The translations under genes were made by a program, and so were the position numbers. Shown here one piece after another: positions 39,901 through 53,310 of a stretch of DNA of 64,000 nucleotides; the stretch's first letter is position 1; the number at the start of each line of letters is the position of its first letter. Source of the stretch: Lumnitzera littorea (Eukaryota > Streptophyta > Magnoliopsida > Myrtales > Combretaceae); contig JAMXBB010000010.1 of assembly GCA_024138015.1 (NCBI GenBank), forward strand, positions 48,254,210 through 48,318,209. Reading direction: 5' to 3'. The notes beneath the pieces are model-generated. The model ran no database searches. It was given only the letters and a program-made list of their open reading frames with translations, and was not told where the DNA came from.

Positions 39901-42900
39901 AGAATATACAGGCTACGTAAACTAAGGAAGAAAAGAATCCTTAAAAACAAGGATTACTCAGATTCATATTTTAGAGTTGTGAAGATCCGTCCTCTAAGGA
40001 TTGCAGAGAAGTTTTAGAAAAATCTTCCCTCCACGGTCATCGGATTACTAGATTGAATAACTTGGAATGGCAAAAATTCCTAAACTAAGGACAACCGAAG
40101 ATCCTGAATTGCCAAAGCTTCTTTCAGGAAGAATGAATGCACCTATTGAATAGCCTATGTTCCCAATAAGTAGGTTACGTTGGTTTTAGGAGCCGGATAG
40201 CAAAGGTTCGTAATTTAAGGATTCTCGGAAATGTGTTGAAAAGGATTAGCTCATAAAAAGATCAATGGCTTTAATTTATGACTGAAGATAAAATAAATTC
40301 TAAAAGTCAAAGATAGCAACGATGCCTAAATTACTTGACCATCATTCGAGAACAACCAAGGTTTCTTGTTAAATAAACTTAGCGCCTGAAAGAGGGATTA
40401 CTTGCCCTCAAAATTGAGAACAGCCGAGGACCGTATTGTCAGGGTTTTGTGAGATTCTATAGCAACGTTGGTCACAAAATAGGATTTGATTATTTGGTTT
40501 CACGATTGAGAATATACAGGCTGCATAAACTAAGGAAGAAAAGAATCCCTGAAAACAAAGATTACTCGGTTTCATATTTTAGAGTCATGAGGATCTGTCC
40601 TCTAAGGATTGCAAAGAAGTTTTAGAAAAATCTTCCCTCTACGGACATCGGATAACCAGATTGAATAACTTGGAATGACAAAAATTCCTAAACTAAGCAG
40701 AACCGAGGCTCCTAAATTGCCAAAGCTTCTTTCAAGAAGAACCAATGCACTTATTGAATAGCCTATGTTCCCAATAAGTAGGTTACCTTGGTTTTAGGAG
40801 CCGGAAAGCAGAGGCTCGTAATTGAAGGATTTTAGGGAACGTATTAAAAAGGATTAGCTCATAAAAAGTTCAATGGCTTTATTTTAAGATTGAGGATAAC
40901 ATAAATTCCAAAAGTCGTAGATGGCAACGATGCCTAAATTACTAGAGCATCATCCGAGAATAACCGAGGTTTCTTGTTGAATAAAGTTAGTGCCTAAAAG
41001 GGGAATTACTTACCCTCAAATTTGAAAATAGCTGGGGACCATATTGTTAGGGTTCTGTAAACTTCTATAGCAACATTGGTCACCAAATAGGATTTGATTA
41101 TTTGATTTCATGATCGAGAATATCCAGGCTACATAAACTATGGAAGAAAAGAATTCCTAAAAACAAGGATTACTTGGCTTCATATTTTAGAGTCATGAGG
41201 ATCTACCCTCTAAGGATTGTAAAGAAGTTTTAGAAAAATCATCCCTCCGCAGTAATTGGAATACCAGATTGAATTACTTGGAATAACAAAAATTCCTAAA
41301 CTAAGGAGAACCGAGGCTCCTAAATTGCCAAAGCTTCTTTCAAGAAGAACGAATGCACCTATCGAATAGCCTATGTTCCCAATAAGTAGGTCACATTGGT
41401 TTTAGGAGCCAGATAGCAAAGGTTTCTAATTTAAGGATTCTAGGGAATGTGTTGAAAAGGATTAGCTCAGTAAAAGATCAACGGCTATAATTTAAGATTG
41501 AAGATAACATAAATTCCAAAAGTCGAACATAGTGACGATGCCTAAATTGCCAGGGCATCATCTAAAAATAACCGAGGTTTCTTATTGAATAAACTTAGCG
41601 CCTAAAAGAGGGATTACTTGCCCTCAAAATTGAGAACAGTAAGGGACCGTATTGTTGTGGTTCTGTGAACTTCTACAGCAACGTCGGTCACCAAATAGAA
41701 TTTGATTATTTTATTTCACGATCGAGAATATATAGGCTGCGTAAACAATGGAAGAAAAGAATCCCTAAAAACAAGCATTACTTGGTTTCATATTTTAGAG
41801 TCGTAAGGATCCGTCCTCTAAGCATTGCAAGGAATTTTTGGAAAAAATCTTCCCTCTACAGTCGGCGGATTACCAGATTGAATAACTTAGATCATAAGAA
41901 TTCCTAAACTAAGGAGAACCATGGCTCCTAAATTGCCAAAGCTTCTTTTAAGAAGAACGAATGCACCTATCGGATAGCCTATGTTCCTAATAAGTAGGTT
42001 ACCTTGGATTTTGGAGCCAGATAGCAGAGGTTTGTAATTTAAGGATTCTACAGAATGTGTTGAAAAAGTTTAGCTCTTAAAAAGAGGAATCGCTTGAATT
42101 GACGATTGAGGTTAACATAAATTCAAAAATCCGTAGATAAGGATAGTGCCTAAATTTCTAGAGCTTGTATCGAGAATAACCGAGGTTTCTTGTTGAAAAA
42201 ACATAACACCTAAAAGAGGGATTACTTGCCCTTAAAATTGTGAAAAGCCAAGGACCATACTGTCGAGGTTCTATGAACTTCTACAGCAACATCGGTCACC
42301 CAATAGGATTTGATTATTTGATTTCACGATTGAGAATATCCAGGCTACGTAAACTATGGAAGAAATAAATCACTGAAAACAAGGATTACTCGGTTTCATA
42401 TTTTAGAGTCACGAGGATCTATCCTCTAAGGATTGCAAAGAAGTTTTGCAAAAATCTACCTTCCACGGTCCTTCGATTACCAGATTGGAAAACATGGAAT
42501 GACAAAAATTCCTAAACTAAAGAGAATCGAGCCTCCTAAATTGCCGAAGCTTCTTTCAAGAAGATCAAATACACCTATCGAATAGCCTATGTTCCCATTA
42601 AGTAGGTTACCTTGGTTGTAGGCACCGAATAGCAGAGGTTCGTAATTTAAGGATTATAGGGAACATGTTTAAAAGCATTAGCTCATAAAAAGATCAATGG
42701 CTTAAATTTAAGATTGAGGATAACATAAATTCCAAAAGTCGTAGATAGTGACGATGCCTAAATTTCCAAAGCATTATCCGAGACTAATCGTAGTTTCTTG
42801 TTGAATAAACTCAACGCCTAATTAGAGGGATTACTTACCCTCAAAATTGAGAACAGTCGAGGAACGTGTTGTCGGGGTTCTGTAAACTTCCATAGCAACG

Positions 42901-45900
42901 TTGGTCACCAAATAGGATTTTATTATTTGATTTCACGATCGAGAATATCCAGGCTACGTAATCTACGGAAGAAAAGAAACCCTAAAGACAAGGATTACTC
43001 GATTTCGTATTTTAGAGTCGTGAGGATCCGTCCTCTAAGGATTGCAAAGAAGTTTAGGAAAAATCATCCCTTCGCAATAATCAGATTAATAGATTGGAAT
43101 AACAAAAATTCCTAAACTAAGGAGAACCGAGGCTCTTAAATTGCCAAAGCTTCTTTCAAGAAGAACGAATGCACCTATTAGATAGCTTATGTTCCCAAAA
43201 AGTAGGTTACCTTGGATTTTGTAGCCAGATAGTAGAGGTTTGTAATTTAAGGAATCTAAGGAACGTGTTGAAAAAGCTTAGCACATAAAAAGAGGAATTG
43301 CTTGAATTTACGATTGAGGTTAACATAAATTCAAAGATCCGTGGAAAAGGAAGGTGCCTAAATTGCCAGAGCTTGTTCCAAGAATAACCGAGTTTTCTTG
43401 TTAAATAAACATAGCCCTTAAAAGAGGGATTACTTGCCCTCAAAATTGATAACAACCAGGGACCGTGCTATTGGGGTTTTGTGAACTTCTATAGCAACAT
43501 TAGTCACCAAATAGGATTTTATTATTTGATTTCATGACCGAGAATATCCAGGCTCCGTTAACTATGGATGAAAAGAATCCCTAAAAACAAGGATAACGCG
43601 GTTTCACATTTTAGAGTCGTGAGCATCCGTCCTCTAAGGATTGCAAAGAAGTTTTGGAAAAATCTTCCCTCCATGGTCATCAAATTACCAGATTGAATAA
43701 CTTGGATCACGAAAATTCCTTAACTAAGGAGAACAGAAGCTTCTAAAATGCCAAAGCTTCTTTTTAGAAGAACAAATGCACCCGTCGAATAGCTTATATT
43801 CCCAAAAAGTAGGATACCTTTGATTTTGGAGCCAGATAGCAATAGTTCGTAATTGATGGATTCTAGGGAACATGTTGAAAAAGCTTAGCTCATAAAAAGT
43901 GGAATCACTTGAATTTACGATTTAGGTTAACATAAATTCATAAATCGGTAGAAAAGGAAGGTGCTTAAATTGCCAGAGCTTATTCCGAGAATAACCGAGT
44001 TTTCTTGTTGAATAAACATAGCGCCTAAAAGAGGGATTACTTACCTTCAAAATTGAGAACAGCCGGGGACCGTGCTGTTGCGGTTCTGTGAACTTCTATA
44101 GCAACGTTGGTCACCAAATAGGATTTTATTATTTGATTTCATGATCGAGAATATCTAAGCTCCGTTAACTATGGATGAAAAGAATCCCTAAAAACAAGGA
44201 TTACACGGTTTCATATTTTAGAGTCGTGAGGATCCGTCCTCTAAGGATTGCAAAGAAGTTTTGGAAAAATCTTCCCTCCACGGTCATCAAATTACCAGAT
44301 TGAATAACTTGGATCACAAAAATTCCTAAACTAAGGAGAACAAAGGCTTCTAAATTGCCAAAGCTTCTTTCAAGAAGAACGAACGCACCTGTAAAATAGC
44401 GTACGTTCTTAAAAACTAGGTTACCTTGGATTTTGGAGCCAGATAGCAGTAGTTCGTAATTTATGGATTCTAGGGAACATGTTGAAAAAGCTTAGCTCAT
44501 AAAAAGAGGAATCGCTTGAATTTACGATCGAGGTTAGCATAAATTCAAAAATCCGTGGATAAGGATGGTGCCTAAATTGCCACAACTTGTTCTGAGAAAA
44601 ACCGAGGTTTCTTATTGAATAAACTTATTGCCTAAAAGAGGGCTTACTTACCCTTAAAATTGAGAACAGCCGAGGACCGTGCTTTCAAGGTTCTGTAAAC
44701 CTCTATAGCAACGTTGTTCACCAAATGGGATTTTAATAATTGATTTCACGATCGAGATTATCCAGGCTACGTAAACTACGGATGAAAAGAATCCTTAAGA
44801 ACAAGGATTACTCGGTTTCATATTTTAGGGCCGTGACAATCCGTCCTCTAAGGATTGTGAAGAAGTTTTGGAAAAATCATCCTTCTAAGGTCCCTGAACT
44901 ACCAGATTGAGTAACATGGAATGACAAAAATTCGTAAACTAAGGAGAACCGAGGCTCCTAAATTGCCAAAGCTTCTTTCAAGAAGAACGAATGCACCTAT
45001 CGAATATCCTATGTTCCCAATAAATAGGTTACCTTGGTTTTAGGAACTAGATAGCAGAGGTTTGTAATTTAAGGATTCTAGGGAAAGTGTTGAAAAGGAT
45101 TAGCTCAAAAAAAGTTCAATGACTTTAATTTAAGATTGAAGATAACATAAATTCAAAAAGTCGAAGATAGTGACGATGCCTAAGTTGCCCGAGCATCATC
45201 CGAGAATAACCGAGGTTTCTTGTTGAATAAACTGAGTACCCGAAAGAGGGATTACATGCCCTCAAAATTGAGAACAATCGGAGACCGTACTTTCGGGGTT
45301 CCGTGAACTTCTATAACAACGTTAGTCACCAAATAGGATTTGATTATCTGATATCACGATCTAGAATATACAGGCTGTGTAAACTAAGGAAGAAAATAAT
45401 CCCTAAAAACAAGGATTACTTGGTTTCATATTTTAGAGTCGCGAGGATCCGTCCTCTAAGGATTGCAAAGAAGTTTTGGAAAAATCTTCCCTCCACGATC
45501 ATCAGATTACCAAATTGAATAACTTAGAATGACAAAAATTCCTAAACTAAGGACAACCGAGGATCCTGAATTGCCAAAGCATCTTTCAAGAAGAACGAAT
45601 GTACCTATCAAATAGCCTATGTTCCCAATAAGTAGGTTACCTTGGTTTTAGGAGCCGGATAGTAGAGGTTCGTAATTTAAGGATTTTAGGCAACGTGTTG
45701 AAAAGGATTAGCTCATAAAAAGATCAATCCCTTTAACTTAAGATTGAGGATAACGTAAATTCCAAAAGTCGTAGATAACAACGATGTCCAGATTGCCGGA
45801 GCATCATCTGAGAATAACCAAGGTTTCTTGTTGTATAAACATAGTGCCTAAAAGAAGGATTACTTACCCTCAAAATTGAGAATAGCCGGGGACCGTACTG

Positions 45901-46349
45901 TTGGGGTTCTGTAAACTTCTAAAGCAACGTTGGTTACCGAATAGGATTTGATTATTCGATTTCACGATCAAGAATATCTAGGGTTCGTAAACTATGGAAG
46001 AAAAGAATCCCTAAAAACAAGGATTACTCGGTTTCATATTTTAGAGTCGTAAGGATTCGTCCTCTAAGGATTGCAAAGAAGTTTTGCAAAAATCTACCTT
46101 CCATGGTCCTTAGATTACTATATTGAAAAACTTGGAATAACAAAAATTCTTAAATTGAGGAGAACCGAGGCTCCTAAATTGCCAAAGCTTCTTTCAAGAA
46201 GATCGAATGCACCTATCGAATAGCCTATGTTCCAATAAGTAGGTTACCATGGTTTTAGGAGCCGGATAGTAAAGGTTCATAATTTAAGGATTATAAGGAT
46301 CGTGTTTAAAAGCATTAGCTCATAAAAAGATCAATGGCTTCAATTAAAG

Positions 46350-46420
46350 ATTGAGGATAATATAAATTCATAACTGAGGTTTCTTGTTGAATAAGCTTAG
46401 CGCCTAAAAGAGGGATTACT
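46350..46420. repeat. Monomer with ~50-60 bp deletion
   Basis: ATATAAATTCA is followed at once by TAACTGAGGTTTC near 46368. Intact copies carry the AAAGTCGTAGATAGCGACG... stretch, the CCTAAATTGCC entry motif of S2 and GAGAA between these points, so this copy has lost the S1/S2 junction. Confidence 0.75.
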
Positions 46421-48599
46421 TTTCCTCAAAATTGAGTAAAGCCGGGGATCGTGCTATCGGGGTTCTATGAACCTTTATAGCAACATCGGTCACCAAATAG
46501 GATTTGATTATATGATTTCACAATCGAGAATATCCAGGCTGCGTAAACTATGGAAGAAAAGAATCCCTAAAAACAAGGATTACTCGATTTCACATTTTAG
46601 AGTCATGAGGATTCGCCCTCTAAGGATTGCAAAGAAGTTCTGGAAAAATCATCCCTCTATGGTAATCGGATTACCAGATTGAATTACTTGGATTGACAAA
46701 AATTCCTAAACTAGGGAGAACCGAGGCCCCTAAATTGCCAAAGCTTTTTAGAAGAAGAACGAATGCAGCTACCGAATAGCCTATGTTCCCAATGAGTAGG
46801 TTACGTTGGATTTTGGAGCCGGATAGCAGAGGTTCATAATTTAAGGATTTTAAGGAATGTGTTGAAAAGGATTAGCTCATAAAAAGATCAATGCCTTAAA
46901 TTTAAGATTGAGGATAACATAAATTCCAAATGTCGTAGATAACGACGATGCCTAAATTGCCAAAGCATCATTCGATAATCATCAAGGTTTCTTGTTGAAT
47001 AAACTCAGCGCCTAATTAGAGGGATTACTTGCCCTCAAAATGGAGAACAGCCGGGGACTGTGCTGTCCAGGTTCTGTAAACTTCTATAGCAACGTTGGTC
47101 ATCAAATACAATTTTATTGTTTGATTTCACGTTCGAGAATATCCAGGCTGCATAAACTATAGAAGAAAAGAAAACCTAAAAACAAGGATTACTTGGTTTC
47201 GTATTTTAGAGTCGTGAGGATCCATCCCCTAAGGATTGTAAAGAAGTTTAGGAAAAATCACCCCTCCACAGTAATCGGATTAACAAATTAAATTACATGG
47301 AATAACTAAAACTCCTAAACTAAGGTGAACCAAGGTTCCTAAATTGCCAAAGCTTCTTTCGAGAAGAACGCATGCACCTATCGGATAACTTATGCTCCCA
47401 AAAAGTAGGTTACCTTCGATTTTGGAGCCAGATAGCAGAGGTTCGTAATATAAGGATTCTAGGGAACGTTTTGAAAAACCTTAGCTCATAAAAAGAGGAA
47501 TTGCTTGAATTTACGATTGAGGTTAACATAAAATCCAAAAGTCATAGATAGCGATGATGCCTAAATTGCCGGAGCATCATCCAAGAATAACCGAGGTTTC
47601 TTGTTGAATAAACTTAGTGCCAAAAAGAGGGATTACTTGCTCTCAAAATTTAGAACAGCCGAGGACTGTACTATCCGGGTTCTGTGAACTTCTACCGTAA
47701 TGTTGGTCACCAAATGGGATTTGATTATTTGATTTCACGATCGAGAATATCCAGGCTATGTAAACTATAGAAGAAAATAATCCCTAAAAACAAGGATTAC
47801 TCAGCTTCATATTTTAGAGTCGCGTAGATCTGTCCTCTAAGGATTGCAAAGAAGTTTTGGAAAAATCTTCCCTCCACGGTCAACGGATTACCAGATTGAA
47901 TAACTTGGATCACAAAAATTCCTAAACTAAGGAGAACAGAGACTTCTAAATTGGCAAAGCTTCTTTCAAGATGAACGAATGCAACTATTGGACAGCTTAT
48001 GTTCCCAAAAAGTGGGTTACCTTAGATTTTAGAGTCAAATAGCAAAGGTTCATGATTTATGGATTCTAGAGAACGTGTTGAAGAAGCTTAGCTCAAAAAA
48101 GGAGGAATCGCTTGAATTTACGACTGAGGTTAACATAAATTCAATAATCCGTGGATAAGAATGGTACCTAAATTGCCAGAGCTTGTTCCGAGAATAACCG
48201 AGGTTTCTTGATGAAAAAACTTAGCACCTATAAGAGGGATTACTTGCCCTCAAAATTGAGAACAGCCGGAGACCGTACTGTCAGGGTTCTGTGAACTTCT
48301 ATAGCAACGTTGGTCACCAAATAGGATTTGATTTTTTGATTTCACGATCGAGAATATCCAGGTTACGTAAACTACGAAAGAAAAGAATCCCTAAAAACAA
48401 GGATTACTCGGCTTCATATTTTAGAGTCGTGAGGATCCGTTCTCTAAGGATTGCAAAGAAGTTTTGCAAAAATCAACCTTCTACGGTAATCGAATTACCA
48501 GATTGAATTACTTGGAATAACAAAAATTCCTAAACTAAGGAGAATCAAGGATCTTAAATTGCTAAAGCTTCTTTCAAGAAGAACGAATGCACCTATCAA

Positions 48600-48640
48600 A
48601 TAACCTATGTTCCGAATAAGATTTCTATAGCAACGTTGGT
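48600..48640. repeat. Chimeric monomer junction (~282 bp deletion)
   Basis: CTATGTTCCGAATAAG is followed directly by ATTTCTATAGCAACG at 48620/48621. In the next intact copy the equivalent points (AATAAG at 48941, ACTTGTACTGC at 49229) are ~282 bp apart. The loss removes most of S1 and the first half of S2. Confidence 0.85.
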
Positions 48641-51447
48641 CACCAAATAGGATTTGATTATTTAATTTCATGATCAAGAATATCTAAGCTACGTAAACTA
48701 TGGAAGAAAAGAATCCCTGAAAACAAGGATTACTCGGCTTCATAGTTTAGAGTCGTGGGGATCCATCCTTTAAGGATTGCAAAGAAGTTTTGCAAAAATC
48801 ATCCTTCCGTAGTAATCGAATTACCAGATTGAATTACTTAGAAAAACAAAAACTCCAAAACTAAGTAGAATCGAAACTTCTAAATTGCCAAAGCATGTTT
48901 CATGAAGAACGAATGCACCTATCGAATAGCTAATGTTCCCAATAAGTAGGTTACCTTGGTTTTAGGATCCAGATAGTAGAGGTTCGTAACTTAAGTCTTT
49001 TAGGGAACGTATTGAAAAGGATTAGCTCACAAAAAGATCAATGGCTTTAATTTAAGATTGTGGACACCATAAATTCAAAATGTCGTAGGTAGTGACGATG
49101 CCTAAATTGCCAAAGCATCATCGAACAGTAATTGGGGTTTCTTTTTAAATAAACTTAGCACCTAAAAGAAGGATTACTTGCCCTTAAAATTGTGAACAGC
49201 CGGGGACCGTATTGTCGAGGTTCTGTGTACTTGTACTGCAACGTTGGTCACCAAATAAAATTTGATTATTTGATTTCACGAGGGAGAATATCCAGGCTGC
49301 GTAAACTGCAGAAGAAAATAATCCCAAAAAACAAAGATTACTCGGTTTCATATTTTAGAGTTGCATGAATCTGTCCTCTAAGGATTGCAAAGAAGTTTTG
49401 GAAAAATCTTCCCTTTATGGTCATTGGATTACCATATTTAATAACATGGATCCCAAAAATTCCTAAACTAAGGAGAACAGAGGCTTCTAAATTGGCAAAG
49501 TTTCTTTCAAGAAGAACGAATGCACCTATCGGATAGCCAATGTTCCCAAAAAGTAGGTTACCTTGGATTTCAGAGCCGGATAGCAGAGGTTCGTGATTTA
49601 TGGATTCTAGAGAATGTGTTGAAGAAGCTTAGCTCATAAAAGGAGGAATCGCTTGAATTTACTGTTGAGGTAAACATAAATTCAAAAATCCATGGATAAG
49701 GACGGTGCCTAAATTGTCAGAGCTTGTTCCAAGAATAACCGAGGTTTCTTGATGAAAAAACTTAGTGCCTATAAGAGGGATTACTTACCCTCAAAATTGA
49801 AAACACCTGGGCACCGTACTGTTGGGGTTCTGTGAACTTCTATAGCAACGTTGGTCACCAAATAGGATTTGATTATTTGATTTAACGATCGTGAATATCC
49901 AGGCTACCTAAACTACGGAAGAAAAGAATCCCTAAAAATAAGGATTACTCGGCTTCATAGTTCAAAGTCGTGAGGATCCGTCCTCTAAAGATTGTAAAGA
50001 AGTTTTGCAAAAATCATCCTTCCGCGGTAATCGGATTATCGGATTGAATTACTTGGAATAACAAAAATTCCTAAACTAAGTAGAATTGAGGCTCCTAAAT
50101 TGCCAAAGCTTGTTTCAAGAAGAATGAATGCACCTATCGAATTGCCTATGTTCCCAATAAGTTACCTTGGTTTGAGGATCCGGATAGTAGAGGTTCGTAA
50201 TTTAAGTCTTCTAAGGAACGTGTTGAAAAGGATTAGCTCACAAAAAGATCAATGGCTTTAATTTAAGATTGTGGATACCATAAATCCAAAATGTCGTAGG
50301 TAGCGACGATGCCTAAATTGCCAGAGCATCATCGAACAATAACTGGGGTTTCTTTTTAAACAAACTTAGCACCTAAAAGGAGGATTACTTGCCCTCAAAA
50401 TTGTGAACAACCGGGGACCGTATTGTCGAGGTTCTGTGTACTTCTACTGCAACGTTGGTCACCAAATAAAATTTGATTATTTGATTTCACGATGGAGAAT
50501 ATCCAAGCTGCGTAAACTGCAGAAGAAAAAAATCCCAAAAAACAAAGATTACACGGTTTCATATTTTAGAGTTGCGTAGATCTGTCCTCTAAGGATTGCA
50601 AAGAAGTTTTGGAAAAATCTTCCCTCCACGGTCATTGGATTACCATATTTAATAACATGGATCCCAAAAATTCCTAAACTAAGGAGAACAGAGGCTTCTA
50701 AATTGGCAAAGCTTCTTTCAAGAAGAACGAATGCACCTATCGGATAGCCGATGTTCCCAAAAAGTAGGTTACCTTGGATTTCAGAGCCGGATAGTAGAGG
50801 TTCGTGATTTATGGATTCTAGTGAATGTGTTGAAGAAGCTTAGCTCATAAAAGGAGGAATCGCTTGAATTTACTGTTGAGGTAAACATAAATTCAAAAAT
50901 CCATGGATAAGGACGGTGCCTAAATTGCCAGAGCTTGTTCCAAGAATAACCAAGGTTTCTTGATGAGAAAACTTAGTACCTATAAGAGGGATTACTTACC
51001 CTCAAAATTGAAAACACCCGGGGACCGTACTGTCGGGGTTCTGTGAACTTCTGTAGCAACGTTGGTCACCAAATAGGATTTGATTATTTGATTTCACGAT
51101 CATGAATATCCAGGCTACTTAAACTATGGAAGAAAAGAATCCCTAAAAACAAGGATTACTAGGCTTCATAATTCAGAGTCGTGAGGATCCGTCCTCTAAG
51201 GATTGCAAAGAAGTTTTGCAAAAATTATCCTTCCGCGGTAATCGGATTACCAGATTGAATTACTTGGAATAACAAAAATTCCTAAACTAAGTAGAAACGA
51301 GGCTCCTAAATTGCCAAAGCTTATTTCAAGAAGAACAAATGCACCTATCGAATTGCCTATGTTCCCAATAAGTAGGTTACCTTGGTTTTAGGATCCGGAT
51401 AGCAGAGGTTCGTAATTTAAGTCTTCTAGGGAACGTGTTGAATAGGA

Positions 51448-51452
51448 TTAGC
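51448..51452. repeat. Target site duplication, left copy (TTAGC)
   Basis: The satellite reads GGATTAGC immediately before the LTR start TGTCACG. The same five bases follow the other end, where the satellite resumes TTAGCTCACAAAAAG. A 5 bp duplication is usual for LTR retrotransposon integration. Confidence 0.93.
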
Positions 51453-51455
51453 TGT

Positions 51456-51481
51456 CACGAACTGAGGACTTCCTAGTCGTG
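51456..51481. other. LTR-terminal inverted repeat (CACGA...TCGTG)
   Basis: CACGA at 51456-51460 can pair with TCGTG at 51477-51481, leaving a 16-base loop. A similar arrangement just inside the TG end is familiar from several plant Ty3/Gypsy LTRs, which supports that assignment weakly. Confidence 0.5.
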
Positions 51482-51845
51482 GCAGACGCATACTGTACGA
51501 AGAACCCCTGATTGGTTACCCTTCCAATCAAGAACTCTTCACACAATATACAAGGCTCTACAACCACTAGTTTCCAAAGAACATCTAGACTCACATGATA
51601 TCATTACACAAACATATTTATATAAAATTTAAGTTATAAATCTTACAATACACAGCGTTTATGTATGTCTAGGTCTATAATAATAAGATAAACAAAAGTA
51701 CATGAGTAATAGTCAACTTAAACTATTCTCTCTCAGTACACAGGACAGCTCGCTCTTGCCCAAGTCCCCAAGCTAACTTGTGGCATCCCTCGTCTTGCCT
51801 CTACGAACAGGCTATCCTGCAACAAAAGTCTAAAGGGGTGTAAGC

Positions 51846-51855
51846 CTAAGCTTAG
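51846..51855. other. Perfect 10 bp palindrome CTAAGCTTAG in the LTR
   Basis: It lies in GGGTGTAAGC-CTAAGCTTAG-TGAGCAAAA. A GTGAGC/CAGTAAG-type stretch near this place is common in long Gypsy LTRs as I recall them; no function can be assigned from the sequence. Confidence 0.35.
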
Positions 51856-53162
51856 TGAGCAAAACCCTCAGCCACACCACAAGCAAGTTATAAGTACATT
51901 ATATTCAAGCATATGACTGAATGATCAACCAGTATGCCAAACAATACGTATAATTAACTAGTTCATATACGTAACCCAGATTTAACACCCTCCGAAGTCA
52001 GGGTTGGAGTTTACACGGCACCAATCAGATCCGGGTATTATACTAGAACTTACTTTACTATGGAACTCCACGTTCCGTACTTATATCAAATAATTCTTTT
52101 ATTTTCATAAAAACCCAAGTTCTAGTATAATTGTGAGTGGGCCCCCGCAGTCTACACTCACCCCTAAACGGAGGCCTCTAGACTCGACCCTTAGCCAGGC
52201 GGTTGGTGCCTCCAACGCTTAGTGTTCCCGTGCGCCAGGGTAAGGTCATTTTGTACGAGTGCACCGTACAGAACCAAATAAATAAATAATATCAACCCCC
52301 GAATGGCCTGTCTTTACCTCCGTGTGATGTGATGGCTGGAATAGTATCCATGCTATGCATGTTAATGCATGTCCCAATTTCTTTTTATTGGCCGAGTATA
52401 ATTAGGTTCAAATTATGCTATGACCATCCAATTGTACACACATTCATTTTCTATCCTATCATGCAACAAACATAGCATTATCAATAGTTAAGATAAGTTC
52501 ACAACTCAAGACATACCAGCATACACAGGCGTTTCCCAAACCCCACACAATAATCAATTGACAATAGTATTCAAGTCCACTATCTACAATCACAAAACAA
52601 GCATGGAGTCATTGGGTAAATACTCACTCGGCCATGGTGATTCTTCCTAATCGTAGTAGTCGTTCGGGAGGTCCTCATGCTCCTCAAGGTCACTTGATCA
52701 TTACGATTTGATAAGGCTAGTAAGTACTTGAATTAACTAATAATTCTAAATATTTAATTACCTAATTCTACTTAGACTACTATTAACTTTTACCCAGTTA
52801 GACTTTATTATTAATCGTATATAACTTTTTTGTATTATTTCTGATATTTATGAATTTATAGTCGTTTTTCATCGTTTTCGGACGTATATTCACACGGTAA
52901 TGTCTGTTTTGGATGTTAAGACTCCTATTTTACATTATGAACTAAATTTATAGAAATTTTTAACTGTAGCACTTAAGTATTGCTATTACTTATATTTATA
53001 GCCTTTATTCCTTAAATTCTTATAATTAAGGGATTTATTTTGTTATTACTAATTCATGTACTGAATTAGGTATAATCTAATTTACAAGGTGTATTAGGAT
53101 TTACTGATTTTAGTACCTAATTACCTACATTTTTCTTATTTTTCTCATTTTCTAAACCTATG

Positions 53163-53310
53163 CTTATGTCATCGCTTACATCGTCTTTTCTTTATGTCAT
53201 TACTTATGTCATCACTTGCTTATGTCATGGCTTATGTCATCACCCACCTCATCATTTAATTACATAAGCATCACCTCATGCTTATGTCATATGTACATGT
53301 CTTATGTACA
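53163..53310. repeat. Irregular CTTATGTCAT direct repeats in the LTR
   Basis: CTTATGTCAT or a one-base variant occurs at 53163, 53191, 53203, 53219, 53231 and 53281, followed by CTTATGTACA at 53301. It leads into a TATACATA-like, pyrimidine- and AT-rich tract to ~53680. It looks like slippage-prone simple sequence and explains the overlapping open frames here. Confidence 0.8.

Larger units (their letters stand above)
33360..46700. repeat. Hexameric higher-order repeat region (~3.64 kb)
   Basis: Independent pairs of matching monomers are six units apart. The segment at 33366 matches 37005 (3639; both with GTAACAAATGAAGG or GTAGCAAATGAAGG downstream). AGTGCCTAAAAGGGGAATTA is at 37341 and 40989 (3648). 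GATTGAAGATAACATAAATT is at 41498 and 45134 (3636). GCAAAAATCTACCTTCCA is at 42448 and 46086 (3638). Smaller events overlie it: a dimer offset of 1216 at 37855/39071 (GATAGCATATATTCC) and one of 607 at 43553/44160 (CTCCGTTAACTATGG). Confidence 0.7.
1..51452. repeat. Satellite array, left arm (~85 monomers of ~607 bp)
   Basis: Head-to-tail tandem repeats continue from the window edge to the LTR. The landmark GAACTTCTATAGCAACGTTG recurs every 605-608 bp, for example near 1240, 13980, 15194 and 15800, each time followed by CACCAAATAGGATTTGATTA. All copies have the same orientation. The sequence is AT-rich, with moderate divergence between distant copies and high identity within local blocks. No unrelated sequence interrupts it before 51453. 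The first ~16 kb form one subfamily (tails such as GTCGGTAATCTTGGCTTTAG and CCAGTCCTTGTTCTGAG). From ~23 kb a second subfamily dominates (AAGTAGGTTACCTTGG). Short open frames recur at fixed monomer positions on both strands; I treat them as by-products of the repeat. The strand sense of the satellite is arbitrary. Confidence 0.97.
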
